Shown one piece after another: positions 24,625 through 33,898 of a stretch of 64,000 nt of DNA. This DNA is from Arcicella rigui. Lineage in GTDB: Bacteria; Bacteroidota; Bacteroidia; Cytophagales; Spirosomataceae. A program made the position numbers and the translations under genes. Position 1 is the first letter of the stretch, and each line of letters starts with the position of its first letter. The notes below the pieces were generated by a model. The model was given only the letters and a program-made list of their open reading frames with translations, did no database searches and was not told where the DNA came from. The stretch spans positions 53,428-117,427 of the forward strand of contig NZ_JAYFUM010000027.1 in NCBI RefSeq assembly GCF_034929435.1, read 5' to 3'.

Positions 24625-27075
24625 TTATAAACTCTTTAAAACATAAACGCCACCTTTTACTGTTTGGAACTCGTATGCGTTGAAGTTTTTAGCTTTTTTC
24701 AGGCTTTGTTTTCCTGTTAATTGCAATGTATTGGGCGTTTTGATGATACAATTTCCTCCCAACGATGAACGAATGGTTAATTGTGTTACTTGTTTGTTTT
24801 TCCAAGTAATGTCGATTTCAAAACCGCCACGGGCTTTCATTCCTTTGATTTCACCCTCTTGCCAGTCGTCTGGAATAGCAGGTAAAATGTTTATCAAACC
24901 ATCATGACTTTGAAGTATCATTTCTGAAATACCCGAAGTACCGCCAAAGTTGCCATCTATTTGAAAGGGTGGATGAGCACAGAATAAATTAGGATAAGTA
25001 CCGCCTCCTTTTGTATAGTTTGTCCCTTCCATCCCTGTTAGTTTCAATAATTCACGAACTAATTTATAAGCATGGTTTCCATCGTGTAATCTGGCCCAGA
25101 AATTGATTTTCCATGACTTACTCCAGCCTGTTCCGTCGTCGCCTCTAATTTCCAAGGTTTTCTTGGCGGCGTTTGAAAATTCTGGTGTACGTAAAGGTGA
25201 AATCTGGCGACTTGGGTGCAAAGCAAACAAGTGCGAAACGTGTCTGTGTTGTGGGTCTTCGTCTTCCCAGTCTTTGTACCATTCTTGTAAATTTCCTTTT
25301 TTACCAATGTGCAAAGGATATAGTTTCGCTTTTTTGGCGATTAATTCTTTTCTGAAAGCTTCATCAATGCCCAATTTTTCAGAGGCTTCGATGGTATTGG
25401 TGAACAAATCCCAAATAATCGCCATGTCCATTGTAGTTGCCACAGAAACTGAACCCTTCAAACCTTTTTCGGTAATAAAAATATTTTCGGGCGAAGTAGA
25501 AGGTGCTGTTACTAAGTATCCATTTTTGTCTTCAACCAACCAATCTTCACAGAAAATAGCGGCTTCTTTCATTAATGGATAAGCTGTGTTGGCTAAGTAA
25601 TTTTTATCCCCTGTAAAAGCGTAATGTTCCCAGAGGTGTTGGCTCAACCAAGCTCCGCCCATTGCCCAGTTTGCCCAAGAAGGTGAGCCTTTACCTTTGT
25701 CTCCCACAGGATTTGAAAGCCCCCAAATATCAGAGTTATGGTGAACCGTCCAGCCACGAGCATTATAAAAATGTTTAGTAGTTTCTTTACCCGTTTTAGC
25801 CATGTAGCCAATCCATTTCAATAATGGCGTATGCAATTCTGAAAGATTACACATTTCTACCATCCAATAATTCATTTCTGTATTGATGTTGGTGGTGAAA
25901 TTACTACTCCAAGGCGGACGAACAGAGTTGTTCCAAATTCCTTGCAAGTTGGCAGGGATGCCGTCTGGACGAGAACAAGAAATCAATAAATAACGACCAA
26001 ACTGAAAATATAGACTTTCTAAAGCTGAATCTTTTGCCCCATTTACATATTGAATTAGACGCTCGTCTGTAGGTAAATCTACACTTGGATTTCCGTTCAA
26101 AGAAAAGCTTACTCTTTTGAAATAACGTTGATAATCAGCGATATGAGCTTGTTTTAAAACATCAATATTTTGCTTCAATGAAGCCTGTAAATACTTTTCA
26201 GCAATGGCTTTTTCGTCCTTTCCTTCCGAATCAGGACATTTATCAAAACCATTGAAACTACTTCCTACCGAGATAATCAAAACAGCATCGCTTGCACCCG
26301 AGATAGAAATTCCAGATGTATCAGTACTTACTTTTCCATCGGTTGATTTTACTTTAATTCGCCAGTCGAAGCGAACGCCCCCACAGCCTGTTGGATCTTC
26401 ATAAATCACAGGTGTCGGATTATAGTCAACATAATTTGGGTCGGCGTGGGCAGGCGTTTTTCCACGAACTACCAATTGGTCTGTACCTAAAACCGACTTT
26501 TTGATAGGGTGTTGAGCTTTGGTAGAGGCTGTGAAATTCAAAGCACCTTTTGTACTTGCTTTCAAATGAATAACCATTACTTGTGCAGGAGCAGACACAA
26601 AAAACTCACGTGTAAATTCTGTATTGCCTACTTTAAAACGAGTAGCGGCTGTGGCATTATTGATATTCAAATCTCTGTAATAATCGCTTACTTCTCCTTT
26701 TAAATCTTGTTTCAACAATAAATCACCCAAAGGCTGATAAGCCTCAGAATACAAGCCTTGTAGCTTTTGAGTTAGCTGTTCGGCTTTTGCATAATCTTCA
26801 TTAAAAAGTGCTTCTCGTACTTGTTGAAGATATCTTGAAGCATCAGGATTGGGATGATTATTCACAGGTTTTCCCGACCAAAGGGTTTGTTCATTCAACT
26901 GAATCAATTCATTGGCAGGTCTTCCGAAAATCATTGCTCCGATGCGTCCATTACCGATTGGCAAGGCTTCATTCCAATTTCGGGCTGGCTGTTTATACCA
27001 AAGTGTTAGGTTCTTTTGGGCAAACGAACCCAACGTAACACCCAGCATCAAAATAGCTAAAAAGGTTTTTTTCAT
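24625..27075 (-). CDS. GH95 family glycoside hydrolase (alpha-fucosidase/galactosidase-like)
   Basis: An 816-residue secreted protein (signal peptide ending SFAQ). The N-terminal beta-sandwich starts LWYKQPARNWNEALPIGNG and IQLNEQTLWSG. The (alpha/alpha)6 domain holds RPDGIPANLQGIWN, EMNYWMVEMCNL and HRHVSHLFALHPSRQ, and a C-terminal sandwich contains QIDGNFGGTSGISEM. Together these define GH95. Known members cleave 1,2-alpha-L-fucosyl or L-galactosyl bonds, for example in rhamnogalacturonan-II or xyloglucan. It follows the 27199 gene with a 123-base spacer containing a word palindrome. Confidence 0.92.
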   Translation of the reverse strand: MKKTFLAILMLGVTLGSFAQKNLTLWYKQPARNWNEALPIGNGRIGAMIFGRPANELIQLNEQTLWSGKPVNNHPNPDASRYLQQVREALFNEDYAKAEQLTQKLQGLYSEAYQPLGDLLLKQDLKGEVSDYYRDLNINNATAATRFKVGNTEFTREFFVSAPAQVMVIHLKASTKGALNFTASTKAQHPIKKSVLGTDQLVVRGKTPAHADPNYVDYNPTPVIYEDPTGCGGVRFDWRIKVKSTDGKVSTDTSGISISGASDAVLIISVGSSFNGFDKCPDSEGKDEKAIAEKYLQASLKQNIDVLKQAHIADYQRYFKRVSFSLNGNPSVDLPTDERLIQYVNGAKDSALESLYFQFGRYLLISCSRPDGIPANLQGIWNNSVRPPWSSNFTTNINTEMNYWMVEMCNLSELHTPLLKWIGYMAKTGKETTKHFYNARGWTVHHNSDIWGLSNPVGDKGKGSPSWANWAMGGAWLSQHLWEHYAFTGDKNYLANTAYPLMKEAAIFCEDWLVEDKNGYLVTAPSTSPENIFITEKGLKGSVSVATTMDMAIIWDLFTNTIEASEKLGIDEAFRKELIAKKAKLYPLHIGKKGNLQEWYKDWEDEDPQHRHVSHLFALHPSRQISPLRTPEFSNAAKKTLEIRGDDGTGWSKSWKINFWARLHDGNHAYKLVRELLKLTGMEGTNYTKGGGTYPNLFCAHPPFQIDGNFGGTSGISEMILQSHDGLINILPAIPDDWQEGEIKGMKARGGFEIDITWKNKQVTQLTIRSSLGGNCIIKTPNTLQLTGKQSLKKAKNFNAYEFQTVKGGVYVLKSL

Positions 27076-27104
27076 GTATTTATTGTTTTGAAAGATATTT
27101 GTTT

Positions 27105-27200
27105 TATTTAATTAGTGAATTGTGAATGAGTGATTTAGTGATTTTTTTGTGAAATCAAATGTTAAAAAACTCCTCATTCTTCACTCAAAACTCATCACTT
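27105..27200. repeat. word palindrome, GTGAATTGTGAATGAGTGATT type
   Basis: The left arm (27113-27152) reiterates TTAGTGAATTGTGAATGAGTG. The right arm (27168-27200) reiterates CTCATTCTTCACTCAAAACT. The same words recur at 43235-43432, 48898-48925 and 51885-51912. It sits between two minus-strand hydrolase genes. Confidence 0.65.
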
Positions 27201-29343
27201 AAAAGATTTTTCTCAGTCCTTCCCAGCGTACTTTCCATTGACCGTTTTTAGGAATACCTGGATTAGTCGTTTTACAACCATCATAGCCTGCACACATCAT
27301 GGCTACTGCCGCTAATAATCCTCCGTTGCCTGGCAAGTACAAACGCAAACGAGCGTCTTGGAAATTATGACCGTTAGGCAAATAGGTATTCGTTTTAATG
27401 TCCATCATCAAAGCATCAATTGCTTTTTCTGGCTGATTCAGTCGAGTGGCTGTCATGGCAACCATTGGGAAATCCCAACCCCAAGTATCGTCCCAATGCC
27501 AAACTTTCCAGATTTTATCAAAAGTATTTTGCATGATTTTTTTATCAAGCATTTTACTTTCTGGCAACATTCCCAAAGTACAAAGTACACTCGGATGGTC
27601 TGTTAAGTACACAGGATTGGTATAGGAATCCGTAGCATTTTCGGTAGCCAAGTACAGATTATCTTGAACAGGCAGCGGCGACAGTTTCGCCAAAACTTCA
27701 TCCCATTTTGTATTTCTTTTCAAACCCAAACGTTCACGCCAAATTTGTGCTGTTGATAATCCCCATTGCCAATAAGCCAATTCATAAGTCGGATTAAAAG
27801 TATCTTCGGGCTTGAATCGCTCTTGAGCAGGAATTACTCCTTTTCCTAAAATATATCGCCCTTTTTCTGGGTCGAAGTAAGCGTAGGAAGCCATAAATTC
27901 GGCAGTTTTGAAAACCAAATCTTGATACTTTACTAAAGTTGTTTTACTGGGATTTTTACGAAAAGCCAATTCAGCAAAAGTGATAAAATGGGGTTGTTGC
28001 CAAAGTAAATACGCCCCCACCGACGAAGGTGCTTCTTTGCCTTCGGGGTCGGTCATTTTTTGCCAACGAATCCCTTCAAAACCTTGTCTTTCAGCAATTT
28101 TTCTAGCTTCTGGCTCTACTTTTTTGTACCAAGCCATACTCTTTTCGAGCAATTCCGTTCTGTTCCACAAAGCAAAATGAACACCGTGCCACCAGTGCAT
28201 TTCTAAATGTGGCTTGCCAAACCAAGAATTATAAGTAAGTCCAGTTTCTTGTGGAGGCTCGTTATTGGCACATTGAATTTTGGTCAAATACTGCGAAAGG
28301 ATAATTCTTCGCTCCAATTCATTGGCTCGTGGGTCGCTACTTCCAGCAAAATCAACCGCAGCACCAGTACTCCAAAAAGTTTTCCAAGCCACTTTTGTAC
28401 TCAATAAAGTACTATTAAAGTTGGGAATACTTTCTTGATTGGTTTTTTCAGAAAAGAGTACACTAAATTCAAGCGTATTAGATTTTGTGTCGGGACTGAG
28501 TACAAAATAATGTGCTTCGCTTTTACTTACTTTATTTTTTTGATTACTTAAAATACTTACAAAATATTGATTATCATTAAGTTGATGTTTGAATCCAATA
28601 GCGTTTCCTTTTGAATAAATAATAGAAGATTGATGTTTGTCGGCGTCGGCATTCGTCCAATTGTTTCCTTCATCCGTAAACTGATTTGTAGGGTAAGGAA
28701 AACGCAAACGGTACTTCAATTGTCCCGTTTTCAATAATTCAGATTGTACTTTTACCGCAATCAAATCTTTTTGTGAATGAGCTACCGTAATTACTTTTAC
28801 GGGAACATTTTCTACCGAAAACTGACTGATAATTTCACCTGTGTAAGCATTTAAGGTTTGATGAATATTACTTAAATCTTGTGGATTTACTTTTGTACCA
28901 TCTTTTTTGAACAACTCAAAACCAAGATTTCCTAATTGTAAACGATGCGGGTTTTGACGAAGAAAATTATTAGCTGCCTTTGCTCTTTCTGTATTTGAGG
29001 CTTGAACGGCATAAGGTACTTTTCTACCATGCGAACTGATTTCTTTTAAAGTTTCTTCAATTTTATAATTTTCAGTATTCGGAAAACGATGCCAGCCCCA
29101 AACCGACTGCGTGCCGAGCGATATACCTTTGGCATAAAAATTTGGAAAAGTTTGCAAGCCCGTAACATCGACAGTAAAAGCAAAAGCTCCATTTCCGACC
29201 GACAACGAAGCTAAAGTATCAACTTGATTTACTACAACCGTGTGGCGTTCGACCAAGGCTTTTCGATTGATTTTTTGTTGTGAAAAAGTATTTTTAGCAA
29301 GGCAAAGAATGAGAAAACAGCCAATAAATATGAGGTTTTTCAT
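27199..29343 (-). CDS. secreted six-hairpin glycosidase-like protein, unclassified
   Basis: A 714-residue exported protein (signal peptide ending FSQQ). The N-terminal beta domain opens SVGNGAFAFTVDVTGLQTFP, a glycan-phosphorylase/hydrolase-like opening (compare GH65, GH95 and GH15). The C-terminal two-thirds looks like an (alpha/alpha)6 barrel with EMHWWHGVHFALWNRTELLEKS, GFEGIRWQKMTDPEG, FNPTYELAYWQWGL and WDDTWGWDFPMVA. I cannot assign a CAZy family. Context (GH95, GH106, rhamnose mutarotase) points to rhamnose-containing pectic oligosaccharides. Confidence 0.75.
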   Translation of the reverse strand: MKNLIFIGCFLILCLAKNTFSQQKINRKALVERHTVVVNQVDTLASLSVGNGAFAFTVDVTGLQTFPNFYAKGISLGTQSVWGWHRFPNTENYKIEETLKEISSHGRKVPYAVQASNTERAKAANNFLRQNPHRLQLGNLGFELFKKDGTKVNPQDLSNIHQTLNAYTGEIISQFSVENVPVKVITVAHSQKDLIAVKVQSELLKTGQLKYRLRFPYPTNQFTDEGNNWTNADADKHQSSIIYSKGNAIGFKHQLNDNQYFVSILSNQKNKVSKSEAHYFVLSPDTKSNTLEFSVLFSEKTNQESIPNFNSTLLSTKVAWKTFWSTGAAVDFAGSSDPRANELERRIILSQYLTKIQCANNEPPQETGLTYNSWFGKPHLEMHWWHGVHFALWNRTELLEKSMAWYKKVEPEARKIAERQGFEGIRWQKMTDPEGKEAPSSVGAYLLWQQPHFITFAELAFRKNPSKTTLVKYQDLVFKTAEFMASYAYFDPEKGRYILGKGVIPAQERFKPEDTFNPTYELAYWQWGLSTAQIWRERLGLKRNTKWDEVLAKLSPLPVQDNLYLATENATDSYTNPVYLTDHPSVLCTLGMLPESKMLDKKIMQNTFDKIWKVWHWDDTWGWDFPMVAMTATRLNQPEKAIDALMMDIKTNTYLPNGHNFQDARLRLYLPGNGGLLAAVAMMCAGYDGCKTTNPGIPKNGQWKVRWEGLRKIF

Positions 29344-29417
29344 AGGAAATAAAAGGTTGGAGTTGAGCGAGTACTTATTAAAACAAAAGCCAAAAAACGA
29401 TAAAATTTACCCTAAAC

Positions 29418-29482
29418 AAAAAATCCTCCCCAAAACACAGATTGAATGTTACTATCAACATCAATCTGTACTTTGGGGAGGA
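29418..29482 (-). terminator. terminator after rhamnose mutarotase gene
   Basis: On the minus strand a TCCTCCCCAAA arm pairs with TTTGGGGAGGA and an inner ACAGATTGA/TCAATCTGT pair. It is followed by TTTTTTG, 82 bases past the rhaM-like stop. It separates the rhaM transcript from the 27199 gene. Confidence 0.85.
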
Positions 29483-29563
29483 GTATATTATTAAATTAAT
29501 TATGCAAAATTACTTTTGGCTCTGATTTATCCGATAAGCAAATTCACAATTCACCACTCACAC

Positions 29564-29878
29564 TTAACCCATTCTATACACGCAAGATAAATCTTTTACC
29601 ACAGGCGAATTATCTGGATTCGTATCCATAATATCAGCCATAAATGCCCACCATTTTTTCATGATTTCGGTTTGTGGCAACTCGTCAAGGGTATGATTAT
29701 CCACTCTTTTCTGAACAGCAAATAAAATTCCAGATGACTCATCTAAATAAATAGCATATTCGGTGATGCCAGAGTTTACCAATAATTCAGATAATTCTGG
29801 CCAAATTTCATCATGGCGTTTTTTGTACTCTTGCTCAAATCCTTTTTTGAGCTTCATCGTAAAAGCGATTTCTTGCAT
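29564..29878 (-). CDS. rhaM: L-rhamnose mutarotase
   Basis: Interconverts alpha and beta anomers of L-rhamnose (RhaM/YiiL family). It is 104 residues, the normal length. Conserved blocks are the FTMKLKKGFEQEYKKRHDEIWPEL start with the active-site His, the tyrosine in EYAIYLDE, the KKWWAFMADIM helix and the final RMG. It supports a rhamnose-releasing role for the neighbouring hydrolases. It begins 17 bases after the NIPSNAP gene, in the same operon. Confidence 0.93.
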   Translation of the reverse strand: MQEIAFTMKLKKGFEQEYKKRHDEIWPELSELLVNSGITEYAIYLDESSGILFAVQKRVDNHTLDELPQTEIMKKWWAFMADIMDTNPDNSPVVKDLSCVYRMG

Positions 29879-29895
29879 AAGCGTTAATGAGATTT

Positions 29896-30672
29896 TTAAA
29901 TCTGTGAAAAATCCGTTGGTGTCAAGAAATGGATTTCGGCTTTAGTCATGGCATGGTCATATTCTGGAAGTACTTTAATACGATTCCATTCTGAATCTGC
30001 TCCGAAAGCTTTCCAATGCTCATCTCTCGACGCTTTGTTATCAAAAGTAGTCATGTACACCAAATTGGGTTGTTTCGCACCAATGATCGTTTGTGCATAA
30101 AACACAGGGTTGAAGCCCAATCGTACAAAAATACCAATTTCGCCACCTTCGTTGAACATGTGAATTTTACTCAATCCTTTTGTTTCACTATGGCTTTCGT
30201 ACAAACGATACTCATACACTCTTTCAGATTTTGGAGCTGAAGTGGTAGGCACTTTCAGTTTTGTCCAATCTTTAAAAGCAACCGAAAGCGAGCTTTCGTA
30301 ACGTTCATAAGCTGGTGTAGCGAAGTTGGCATCTAAGTAAGCTTTTGCGGCTTGTTGATACACAACATCAGAAGCCAATTTGCTTGAAATTTTACTGAAT
30401 TGGTCTAAAGATTTATAAGGAATCAGTACATACAATTTAATTCCATCTTTTTGTTCAGCTTCGTTAAATACGCCTACTGAATTGATTCCCAAACGGTTAA
30501 AAGCAGGAATGGCAGCGTCTTTGAAATAATCTTCTACTACTTTTTTCTGCTCTACACTTTTGAAATTATATACTCTAATTTCATAGTATTCAGGCTGTTG
30601 CTTGGCAAAAGCAAGAAGCGAAAAAGTGGCGATAAACAAATAAATAGCAAAAATTGAGATACGTTTTAACAT
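29896..30672 (-). CDS. NIPSNAP family protein, exported
   Basis: A 258-residue protein with a signal peptide (ending AFAK) and two tandem ferredoxin-like NIPSNAP domains (about 28-130 and 148-255; YYEIRVYNFKS and VYEYRLYESHS starts). The molecular activity of bacterial NIPSNAP proteins is not established. It is directly upstream of rhaM and downstream of the GH106 gene, so a part in carbohydrate processing is suggested by context only. A -7-like TAATTTTG lies at 30704-30711. Confidence 0.85.
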   Translation of the reverse strand: MLKRISIFAIYLFIATFSLLAFAKQQPEYYEIRVYNFKSVEQKKVVEDYFKDAAIPAFNRLGINSVGVFNEAEQKDGIKLYVLIPYKSLDQFSKISSKLASDVVYQQAAKAYLDANFATPAYERYESSLSVAFKDWTKLKVPTTSAPKSERVYEYRLYESHSETKGLSKIHMFNEGGEIGIFVRLGFNPVFYAQTIIGAKQPNLVYMTTFDNKASRDEHWKAFGADSEWNRIKVLPEYDHAMTKAEIHFLTPTDFSQI

Positions 30673-30703
30673 GATTGTTGTATTTAAAATGGTTGAAAAA
30701 AAG

Positions 30704-30711
30704 CAAAATTA
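30704..30711 (-). promoter_or_regulatory. candidate -7 box of the NIPSNAP-rhaM operon
   Basis: TAATTTTG on the minus strand fits TAnnTTTG, 31 bases before the NIPSNAP ATG. No convincing -33 element is visible. Confidence 0.4.
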
Positions 30712-30839
30712 GCTGTATGCTTCAGGCAATATGCTGATAAATTATTTTGATTTACTCAAGAGAAAAGTAATCAGATTTTAATTTTACAATTCTATACTTA
30801 ATTGGATATTGCTGATAGCCTAAAGCTAATTTTGTTCAA

Positions 30840-33674
30840 TCATTTCAAAACTTCTACGGGCGTTAAGCTTACTTTTTCTAATAAACCAGACGCTCTTGGC
30901 GACCAACCTTTTGTGGTGAAATAGCCGTCTTTTCCTAAGTTTTGTTTCAGTCTTGCTGATACGTTGATGTTATAAAACTTCTGCCAAACAGTGCCTTCTT
31001 TTTCTAAAGCGATTACTCTGTTTGCCATTGAATTAGTCACTTTTATGGCTAATTTATTTTGGTTTTTTAATAAAGTATTGGGTACAAAAACTTTATAAGT
31101 TGGCCCCAATAAAGTAGCCAAGTATTTCCCGTTCAGTGTCACCGATGCACTTTCGGCTACTTTACCTAAATCTAACCAATAGCCCTGTGCATTAGTTTTG
31201 GGTTTTACGAAATTCAATTGATACAAAGCCGTTCCAGAAAAATCTTGATAAGCATTGCCTGCATTTGTCCACGAACCTAATGTTTGGGTTTCAATGGCTT
31301 TTGGTAAAGTTGGGCCGCCGTCGATAAACGAAATTTTCCAAGTACCTTTTAGCTCTTCTGCTTCTTTGCTCGCTTTCCAATAAGGATAGCTTTTGCCTTT
31401 TTCTACTGTTTTAAAGGTTTCAATAATGCAAGATTCCCCCACAGATAATTGCAAAAACACTTCATTGTTTTTCACTTTTGCCATGCCCAAAACTTCCGTC
31501 ATTGGATTGTACAAAGCCGCAGAATTTGCCTCTGCTTCCAATTTTACCAAGCCTTCAAAAGCCTGCTCAGATTTATTATTCACGAAATAATAATTTCCTT
31601 TTGCAGAAGTTTTTCTAACGAATTGTAAGCCTTTGTCAGTCATAGTTTCACGATAGATTTTAGCGTAAATCATCAATTCGTCTAAATCTTCTCCTAATAA
31701 AAATGAACCTTCGCCAATCTTAGCTTGATTCAATTGGGCATTTACTTTTACAAAATTTAACTGAGCCAAAAGTGCCTTAAATTTCGCTCTTCGTTCATCC
31801 AAATTCCCTAAACCCGGTACATCAGTAGGTAATTTGTGATGTACAATAATCGTTGCCCCAGCCTTTGCCAATTGCACTAATTTTTCTAAAGTTTCTAAAG
31901 GTACTTGCTCACTTTCTGCCAACAGTACTGTTTTGTAGGCAACGCCACCCGTAATAATTTGCTGATTTTGTGTTTTTAGGTTGGCAATTTGTTTATCAGA
32001 AATAAAATCGAAGCCATAGCCACGGTCAATCATTTTCTGAGCACTTGCTTTAAAATCTGTTCCGTTAAATTCTGGCGTTACGCCGTCGAAATGTTCTAAT
32101 AAACCTTTGGGGGAAGGTTCTGTAAGTCGGTCAGTAATCGGGAAGTACAACAAAACATCGTTATTAGGTTTGCTATCTTGTAAAAAAGCCTGCGTGCGAG
32201 CCACGTAATGATTTAAAGTAGCAAAGTCTTTCCAGAAAGGGTTTTGTGGCGTAAAGTGTACAGCTGCATAAAATAACCAACCCGGAAACGCTTCGTTTTT
32301 AGGCGAGTAATTGGTGCCGTGGTAAAAAATATGATTCACACCACCGACCATAAATAAATCTAAGGCTTTTTTCACATCGCTCAATGTAGAAAGGAAATGT
32401 TCGTTTTCCCAAGTAGCAGATTCCGAAGAAGTTAATTTTTTACCCAAGACATTGGAAGCCGAAGAAGCAAATTTGATTCTCAATAAATCTGTTCCTTCAA
32501 TTTCTGGAATATCCACCAAACCGTATAAATCTAAAGTATTTGCAGGCGAACCATGAGCCTGATTTCTCACAATTTTACCACGACCATGAGCCCATTTTGC
32601 CCATTCTCCTGTATATTTTTCCAGAATCAAATCCCCAATTGTAGTTCTATAATCGAATAATACTCTGTGGTTTAAATCTGTATTTTCTTTGCTAAAAAGA
32701 TTTGGCAAGTAATTTCTTAAATCATAACCTCTTCTTTGCTGAAATTCTTTGAATAAATCATCCGTCCAGTCCGACTGCCCACGAGCGTCATCTACTTCGT
32801 AAGAATCATTGAAGAAAGCACGCATACTCGAAACATCCGTATTAGCGAAAGCTTTGTCAAATTCTTTCAAATAATGTTGAATTGCTTTTTCGGAAAAATG
32901 GTCTATTACATCACCTTCGCCACCCGGCCCAGCACGTTCTACCATTTTGCCATGCCAACCTTGAAAAATGGCGTAAAGCGTCCAATTACCTTTGGGTGCT
33001 TCCCAATTCAATTGTCCCATCGCACTTACTTTGTCTGTCAGATTCATTACTTCTCCTTTGTCAGAATACGCCATGAGCGTTTGTAAAGGCAAAGGTTTTT
33101 CATATTTAATTTGATCGATTGCTAATTCTTGGAGATTGTCATTTTTTGAAATTGGATACTTTAAAGCAGAAATTTCAGTCTTTTTTGGTAAAACATATCG
33201 TAACAACGGACTTTGTTGAAAAGTAATCAATTCCAAAAGTTTTTCACCTTCTTTCAATTGATACGTTTTGAAATTGACATTCTTGCAAGCATCCTCAGGC
33301 GTGACCCAGCGTCCGCCAAAAGGCCAACCAGAAGCATTGGCAAGGTCGATACCCAAGCCTAAACGAGTACCTTCATTCAAAGTATACTTGAACATTTCTA
33401 CCCATTTTGGCGAAAGAAAATCTATAAAATTCGCTTCTTGACCTTTCACACCATAGATTGGCGTAATTTCTAAACCTCCCAAACCTGCTTTTTGGTAGGT
33501 TTCCATATTGTAAGTTAAATCTTTGGGATTTACGGCATTTCCTTCCCACCACCAACGTGACCACGGTTTGGTTTGCTGAGTAATGGGTTTCCATTTTGCT
33601 TGTCCGAAGCTCAGAGAAGAAGTAATTGATAAAAGAAAGAATACTTGAAAGGCTTTTTGATAGCAATTTTTCAT
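30840..33674 (-). CDS. GH106-type alpha-L-rhamnosidase
   Basis: A 944-residue secreted hydrolase (signal peptide ending SFGQ). The opening block (KPWSRWWWEGNAVNP, YQKAGLGGLEITPIYGVKG, LGIDLANASGWPFGG) is the hallmark of GH106. Middle motifs include NQAHGSPANTLDLYGLVDIPE, SESATWENEH and GVNHIFYHGTNYSP. The C-terminus has beta-sandwich domains with a galactose-binding-like segment (about 780-900). GH106 removes terminal alpha-L-rhamnose, for example from rhamnogalacturonans. It heads the minus-strand carbohydrate cluster. Confidence 0.92.
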   Translation of the reverse strand: MKNCYQKAFQVFFLLSITSSLSFGQAKWKPITQQTKPWSRWWWEGNAVNPKDLTYNMETYQKAGLGGLEITPIYGVKGQEANFIDFLSPKWVEMFKYTLNEGTRLGLGIDLANASGWPFGGRWVTPEDACKNVNFKTYQLKEGEKLLELITFQQSPLLRYVLPKKTEISALKYPISKNDNLQELAIDQIKYEKPLPLQTLMAYSDKGEVMNLTDKVSAMGQLNWEAPKGNWTLYAIFQGWHGKMVERAGPGGEGDVIDHFSEKAIQHYLKEFDKAFANTDVSSMRAFFNDSYEVDDARGQSDWTDDLFKEFQQRRGYDLRNYLPNLFSKENTDLNHRVLFDYRTTIGDLILEKYTGEWAKWAHGRGKIVRNQAHGSPANTLDLYGLVDIPEIEGTDLLRIKFASSASNVLGKKLTSSESATWENEHFLSTLSDVKKALDLFMVGGVNHIFYHGTNYSPKNEAFPGWLFYAAVHFTPQNPFWKDFATLNHYVARTQAFLQDSKPNNDVLLYFPITDRLTEPSPKGLLEHFDGVTPEFNGTDFKASAQKMIDRGYGFDFISDKQIANLKTQNQQIITGGVAYKTVLLAESEQVPLETLEKLVQLAKAGATIIVHHKLPTDVPGLGNLDERRAKFKALLAQLNFVKVNAQLNQAKIGEGSFLLGEDLDELMIYAKIYRETMTDKGLQFVRKTSAKGNYYFVNNKSEQAFEGLVKLEAEANSAALYNPMTEVLGMAKVKNNEVFLQLSVGESCIIETFKTVEKGKSYPYWKASKEAEELKGTWKISFIDGGPTLPKAIETQTLGSWTNAGNAYQDFSGTALYQLNFVKPKTNAQGYWLDLGKVAESASVTLNGKYLATLLGPTYKVFVPNTLLKNQNKLAIKVTNSMANRVIALEKEGTVWQKFYNINVSARLKQNLGKDGYFTTKGWSPRASGLLEKVSLTPVEVLK

Positions 33675-33750
33675 CAGATAAAAGGTATTTTATTTGGTGC
33701 AAAATAAAGTCAAACCCTACCTGTGGCGTCCTGTGATGTCATGCTTTTTG

Positions 33751-33811
33751 GAATATCTTCTGAAAAATTATAATTTTTCAGAAGATATTCGAGGAGAGAT
33801 TTAAAATCTCT
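33751..33811. repeat. perfect 40-bp palindrome with a second small hairpin
   Basis: 33751-33790 is a perfect palindrome with two 20-bp arms and no loop (GAATATCTTCTG...). It is followed at 33795-33811 by AGAGATTT with its complement around one base. Both lie between the stop of the AAA/PD-(D/E)XK copy 2 and the start of the GH106 gene. Confidence 0.85.
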
Positions 33812-33898
33812 TTGGCGTTAAAACAAAAGAGCTTTTTACGAGAATAGACCTTACTTCTAATTAAAATTGATACTTTTTTAATAAAAATAGACATATCT

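Noticed and set aside
25103..25582. 159-residue plus-strand frame inside GH95
   Set aside because: Antisense shadow of a well-supported GH95 coding region.
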